In this document: positions 6,553-9,801 of the stretch, in pieces
Position numbering within the stretch: position 1 is the stretch's first letter
Layout of the letters: each line of letters begins with the position of its first letter
From: Verrucomicrobiales bacterium
GTDB taxonomy: Bacteria; Verrucomicrobiota; Verrucomicrobiia; Verrucomicrobiales; DEV007
Assembly: GCA_013003335.1 (NCBI GenBank)
Contig: JABDJT010000328.1
Span: 1-9,801, forward strand
DNA length: 9,801 nucleotides
Direction: 5' to 3'
Position numbers and translations under genes: made by a program
Notes under the pieces: model-generated
Databases searched by the model: none
Told to the model about the DNA's origin: nothing
Seen by the model: only the letters and a program-made list of their open reading frames with translations

Positions 6553-8499
6553 ATGATCTCTCCCAACGAAACTGAAGCTTCAGCTGAAACGCCGGAATCC
6601 ACCGGCACCATTGAAGACGTCTTTCCAAATTCGAAAAAAATCTACGTCGAGGGAAAACTCCACGACGATCTGAAAATCCCGCTCCGCGAAATCTCGCTGG
6701 ATGAAACGAATCATCCGAGCGGCCGCGTCGAAGTGAATGAGCCGATCCGTGTTTATGACACGAGCGGTCCGTGGGGCGATCCGGAGTTTGACGGCGATCC
6801 CGAAAACGGACTGCCGGCCCTGCGTCGCGAATGGATTTTGGCCCGCGGCGATGTGGAGGAATATGATGGCCGCGACGTAAAGCCGGAGGACAACGGCTAT
6901 CTTTCCAACGAACACGCCGATCGCTACAACGAGAAGAAGGCGGAGGAAAACAAGCTCAAGGAATACCCGGGATTGAAGCGGAAGCCGCTCCGCGCCAGCA
7001 AAGGCACGCCTGTGACGCAGATGCACTACGCAAAGCAGGGCATCATCACGCCGGAGATGGAATACATCGCGATCCGCGAAAATCTCGGGCGCGAGGCGGC
7101 GTTCAAAGCAATCAAAGATGCCGATGGCACGCGGAATTTGATGAATTTCCAGCACGAAGGCCAGCCGTGGGGCGCGAAGATTCCGGATTACATCACGCCG
7201 GAATTTGTGCGCGACGAAGTGGCCCGCGGCCGGGCGATCATCCCGAACAATGTGAATCACCCCGAGTCTGAACCAATGATCATCGGGCGGAATTTCCTCG
7301 TGAAAATCAACGCGAACATTGGCAACTCGGCCGTGGCGTCGACCATTGATGAAGAGGTCGAAAAAATGCGCTGGGCCACGATGTGGGGTGCTGACACGGT
7401 GATGGATCTCTCCACCGGGAAAAATATTCATGCCACCCGCGAGTGGATCATCCGCAATTCGCCGGTGCCAATCGGAACCGTGCCAATTTACCAGGCGCTG
7501 GAAAAAGTGAACGGCAAAGTCGAGGAACTGAGCTGGGAAGTCTATCGCGACACGCTGATCGAGCAGGCAGAGCAGGGCGTCGATTATTTTACGATCCACG
7601 CCGGTGTGCTGCTGCGTTTCGTGCCGATGACCGCAGGCCGGACCACGGGCATCGTGAGTCGAGGCGGATCGATCATGGCGAAATGGTGTCTCCATCATCA
7701 CAAAGAGAATTTCCTCTACACTCACTGGGATGAAATTTGCGATATCTGCGCGCAGTACGACGTTTCGTTTTCGATCGGCGACGGTTTGCGCCCCGGCTCC
7801 ATCGCCGATGCAAATGACGCCGCGCAATTCGGCGAGCTCGAAGTGCAGGGCGACCTCACCAAAACGGCTTGGGAAAAAGGCGTGCAGGTGATGAACGAAG
7901 GCCCCGGTCACGTGCCGATGCATCTCATTCACGAGAACATGGAGAAACAGCTCGACTGGTGTCACGAAGCGCCCTTTTACACGCTCGGGCCGCTCACAAC
8001 CGACATCGCGCCGGGCTACGATCACATCACCAGCGGGATCGGCGCGGCGATGATCGGCTGGTATGGCTGCGCGATGCTCTGCTACGTCACGCCGAAGGAA
8101 CACCTCGGCCTGCCGAATCGCGACGACGTGCGTGAAGGCGTCGTCACCTACAAGATCGCCGCCCACGCCGCCGATCTCGGAAAAGGCCATCCCGCCGCGC
8201 AAGAGCGAGACAACGCGATTTCCAAAGCGCGATTTGAATTTCGCTGGAACGATCAATTCAATCTCGGTCTCGACCCGATGAAAGCCCGCAGTTTCCACGA
8301 CGAAACCCTGCCCCAGGAAGGCGCCAAGACCGCTCACTTCTGCAGCATGTGCGGCCCGACGTTTTGCTCCATGAAAATCACCGAAGAAGTTCGCGAATAC
8401 GCCGCGAAACAGGGCATGGACGAGCAAGCTGCACTGGAGCAGGGTATGCAGGAGAAGGCGAAGGAGTTTGTGGAAAAGGGTGCCGAAATTTACAGCTGA
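6553..8499 (+). CDS. thiC: Phosphomethylpyrimidine synthase ThiC
   Basis: Radical-SAM enzyme that converts 5-aminoimidazole ribotide to 4-amino-5-hydroxymethyl-2-methylpyrimidine phosphate, the pyrimidine branch of thiamine synthesis in the cytoplasm. 648 residues, full length for the long bacterial form with an N-terminal extension domain. Family sequences seen include the early VYDTSGPWGDP (68-78), NANIGNS (253-259), DLSTG (285-289), EGPGHVP (449-455) and GPLTTDIAPGYDHI (479-492). The C-terminal CX2CX4C cluster is at Cys597, Cys600 and Cys605 (FCSMCGPTFCSM) and binds the [4Fe-4S] cluster. All key residues are present and the frame is intact. The start at 6553 has no Shine-Dalgarno; the next Met in frame lies well inside conserved sequence. 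The TPP riboswitch and terminator upstream imply repression by thiamine pyrophosphate. Other thiamine genes are not in this window. Confidence 0.98.
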   Translation: MISPNETEASAETPESTGTIEDVFPNSKKIYVEGKLHDDLKIPLREISLDETNHPSGRVEVNEPIRVYDTSGPWGDPEFDGDPENGLPALRREWILARGDVEEYDGRDVKPEDNGYLSNEHADRYNEKKAEENKLKEYPGLKRKPLRASKGTPVTQMHYAKQGIITPEMEYIAIRENLGREAAFKAIKDADGTRNLMNFQHEGQPWGAKIPDYITPEFVRDEVARGRAIIPNNVNHPESEPMIIGRNFLVKINANIGNSAVASTIDEEVEKMRWATMWGADTVMDLSTGKNIHATREWIIRNSPVPIGTVPIYQALEKVNGKVEELSWEVYRDTLIEQAEQGVDYFTIHAGVLLRFVPMTAGRTTGIVSRGGSIMAKWCLHHHKENFLYTHWDEICDICAQYDVSFSIGDGLRPGSIADANDAAQFGELEVQGDLTKTAWEKGVQVMNEGPGHVPMHLIHENMEKQLDWCHEAPFYTLGPLTTDIAPGYDHITSGIGAAMIGWYGCAMLCYVTPKEHLGLPNRDDVREGVVTYKIAAHAADLGKGHPAAQERDNAISKARFEFRWNDQFNLGLDPMKARSFHDETLPQEGAKTAHFCSMCGPTFCSMKITEEVREYAAKQGMDEQAALEQGMQEKAKEFVEKGAEIYS

Positions 8500-8500
8500 A

Positions 8501-9097
8501 TTACGGCATCACCATCCGGCCAATTACCTTGAGCCAAAGGGTCATTCCGCAAATCCCGCCAGCCCAGCCAAGCAACAGGGTTCCCAAAGAGCTATTGAGC
8601 CAGTGAAAGCGAAAAAGAAAAAACGCGAAAACAATTGAAGGCACCGCCATGATCAGTGGGCCTGCGATTTCAGGCATTCCCAGGTGCACCGCGAGATAGG
8701 CTTCATCCGCGCCTTCCGGGCTGAAAACTTTGACAAACCCACGGCCGCCTGCAGAAACAAAAACGCTGATTATCCAAATCAGCCACCACTGATATTTCGA
8801 TCGCTCTGTCGTTTTTGTGAACCGGCGCAGTGCGAATACCGCAACGATTGCAGATCCAAGGTTCGCAAATGGGCCGGCCGCGGTGATCCAAAAGTGATGT
8901 GATTGTGGAATTCGGCCTTCGGTTGAAACGTAAAAAACAGAGGCAAACGACAGGTGAGCTTTATGTCCGAACGAGATCGCGGCAAGATAGTGCCCGAGTT
9001 CATGAAGAAGGATCATTGCCGGAACTCCAATCGCGAAGATCAGAATTGCAGCGATCGTTTCGGTTCTTGATTTCGTGATCGTTTTTTCCCGTGGCAT
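8501..9097 (-). CDS. M50-like (site-2 protease type) membrane zinc metalloprotease
   Basis: 198 residues with about five hydrophobic segments (about 14-41, 68-90, 102-117, 142-161, 168-187). The first carries the zinc-protease motif HELGH at 32-36 (MILLHELGHYLAA), with His32, Glu33 and His36 as the expected zinc ligands and catalytic base. AAGPFANL at 73-80 fits the conserved GPxxN turn of the M50 group. The usual C-terminal NPxxxLDG motif is not seen; Asp131 in GADEAYLAVHLGMP could supply the third ligand, which is an inference. A Shine-Dalgarno GGAG (9106-9103) sits five bases before the ATG, unusual among its neighbours. The gene converges on thiC with a single base between stop codons and is poorer in GC than its neighbours (134 of 300 bases in five sampled rows). 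Substrate unknown. Confidence 0.85.
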   Translation of the reverse strand: MPREKTITKSRTETIAAILIFAIGVPAMILLHELGHYLAAISFGHKAHLSFASVFYVSTEGRIPQSHHFWITAAGPFANLGSAIVAVFALRRFTKTTERSKYQWWLIWIISVFVSAGGRGFVKVFSPEGADEAYLAVHLGMPEIAGPLIMAVPSIVFAFFLFRFHWLNSSLGTLLLGWAGGICGMTLWLKVIGRMVMP

Positions 9098-9136
9098 GGA
9101 ATCTCCAAGTGAGATGAGAAACGTTCACCTTCTGAC

Positions 9137-9154
9137 TGATTACGCTCTGAATCA
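9137..9154. other. Short inverted repeat in the divergent M50/sulfatase intergenic region
   Basis: TGATT (9137-9141) and AATCA (9150-9154) form an inverted repeat with an eight-base centre, operator-like in size. It sits roughly mid-way in the 138-base gap between two divergent starts (9097 minus, 9236 plus). TTCTGA (9130-9135) and TCAGAA (9173-9178) flank it as a wider inverted pair, and GTTCAC recurs at 9123-9128 and 9164-9169. Repeats this short can arise by chance. No convincing promoter boxes were found in this gap. Confidence 0.2.
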
Positions 9155-9235
9155 ATCGAGTTGGTTCACAGATCAGAACCTATCCATTCGTGCGGCTCGC
9201 TTTCCCCGCCGATCCGCACTTACAATTCGACTCGT

Positions 9236-9801
9236 ATGAAATCGCTTTTTGTCGCCTTCACCCTTCTTTTTTCGACCACGCTTTTCGCCGCCGACGCGCC
9301 TCGTCCCAACATTCTGTATTTCTACGTGGATGACATGGGCTGGGGCTCGATCGGGCCGAACGGCCAGGCGGAACGGCGAGCGAAAGGGTTGCCGACGGTG
9401 AAGACGCCGAATCTCGACAAACTGGCGGCGCAGGGGGTGAATTTCACGCGGGCATACGGCTGCACGGTTTGTTCACCGGCGCGGTCGTCGCAGCAGACGG
9501 GGTTTCACCAGGGGCATACCTTCGCGGATCGCAATGATCCGGACAATGCCATGAAGGCGATCCGGAAAGATGATGTGACGATGGGCGACGCGCTTGCGGC
9601 GGCAGATTACATGACCGGATACTGGGGGAAATGGGGTTATGGCGGATCGAAGGACATGGAAAATCCGGTGATTGAAAATGTGCAGACGCTGCCGACATCG
9701 CACGGATACCAACATGTCCTTTGCGAACTGCACCACGTCCGGGCGCACACCTTTTTCCAGCCGACCTTGTGGAAGGCTCCGGGCAAACGGCAGGGCGGTT
9801 T
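9236..9801 (+). CDS. Exported formylglycine-dependent sulfatase, C-terminus beyond right edge
   Basis: The 188 visible residues begin with a signal peptide (MKSLFVAFTLLFSTTLFAAD, cleavage expected after AA near 18-19). Sulfatase features: Asp32-Asp33 in YVDDMGWGSIG as metal ligands, the NLDKLAAQGVNFTRAYG block at 59-75, the motif CSPAR at 79-83 with Cys79 the formylglycine precursor followed by SSQQTG, and Lys132 in YWGKWGYGG. The motif differs from the CTPSR of the left-hand sulfatase and the sequences diverge widely outside the core, so the two are not a recent duplication and probably have different substrates. The rest of the catalytic domain is outside the window. No Shine-Dalgarno is seen before the ATG. 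Export, and hence action on an extracellular or periplasmic sulfate ester, is inferred from the signal peptide. Confidence 0.95.
   Translation, partial: MKSLFVAFTLLFSTTLFAADAPRPNILYFYVDDMGWGSIGPNGQAERRAKGLPTVKTPNLDKLAAQGVNFTRAYGCTVCSPARSSQQTGFHQGHTFADRNDPDNAMKAIRKDDVTMGDALAAADYMTGYWGKWGYGGSKDMENPVIENVQTLPTSHGYQHVLCELHHVRAHTFFQPTLWKAPGKRQGG

Noticed and set aside
6580..8427. 615-residue open frame antisense to thiC
   Set aside because: Its composition (His, Arg, Phe, Val rich, no recognisable domain) is that of a codon-bias shadow of the high-GC thiC gene, whose own reading frame is unmistakable.
8497..8503. Bidirectional terminator between thiC and the M50 gene
   Set aside because: Only one base separates the stop codons and no hairpin with a T run is visible at the junction.

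Overview
The window looks like a chromosome segment of a PVC-superphylum bacterium, most likely Verrucomicrobiota with Planctomycetota as the alternative. The evidence is two exported formylglycine-type sulfatases in under 10 kb, a large secreted protein of unrecognised family, fairly high GC (36/60 and 40/60 in two hand-counted thiC rows), and few Shine-Dalgarno sequences in front of the genes. This placement is an inference from gene content, not from a marker gene.

Layout. Positions 1-1011 (minus) hold most of a sulfatase running off the left edge. A tRNA-Thr(CGT) with its own promoter follows at 1157-1231 (plus). A minus-strand block covers 1247-5087. In transcription order it is an L-fucose dehydrogenase-like SDR (5087-4311), a seven-helix membrane protein overlapping it by 4 bases (4314-3553), and a 731-residue secreted coiled-coil protein (3442-1247) that appears to have its own, possibly leaderless, promoter. 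Divergent from the SDR is a compact plus-strand cassette (5175-6269): a secreted coiled-coil protein and two small membrane proteins that are clear tandem paralogues, each joined to the previous gene by a 1- or 8-base overlap.

Next comes a textbook thiamine-regulated unit: candidate promoter (6281), TPP riboswitch (6320-6402), intrinsic terminator (6426-6459) and thiC (6553-8499). A low-GC M50-like membrane zinc metalloprotease gene (9097-8501, minus) converges on thiC with one base between the stop codons. A second sulfatase (9236 onward, plus) runs off the right edge.

The parts that work together most plausibly are the two sulfatases and the fucose dehydrogenase, which fit use of sulfated, fucose-containing polysaccharide. 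Functional linkage is only inferred, and the rest of a fucose pathway is not in this window. The best candidates for undescribed biology are the three-gene 5175-6269 cassette and the membrane protein coupled to the SDR. I see no CRISPR array, insertion sequence, phage gene or recognisable defence system.
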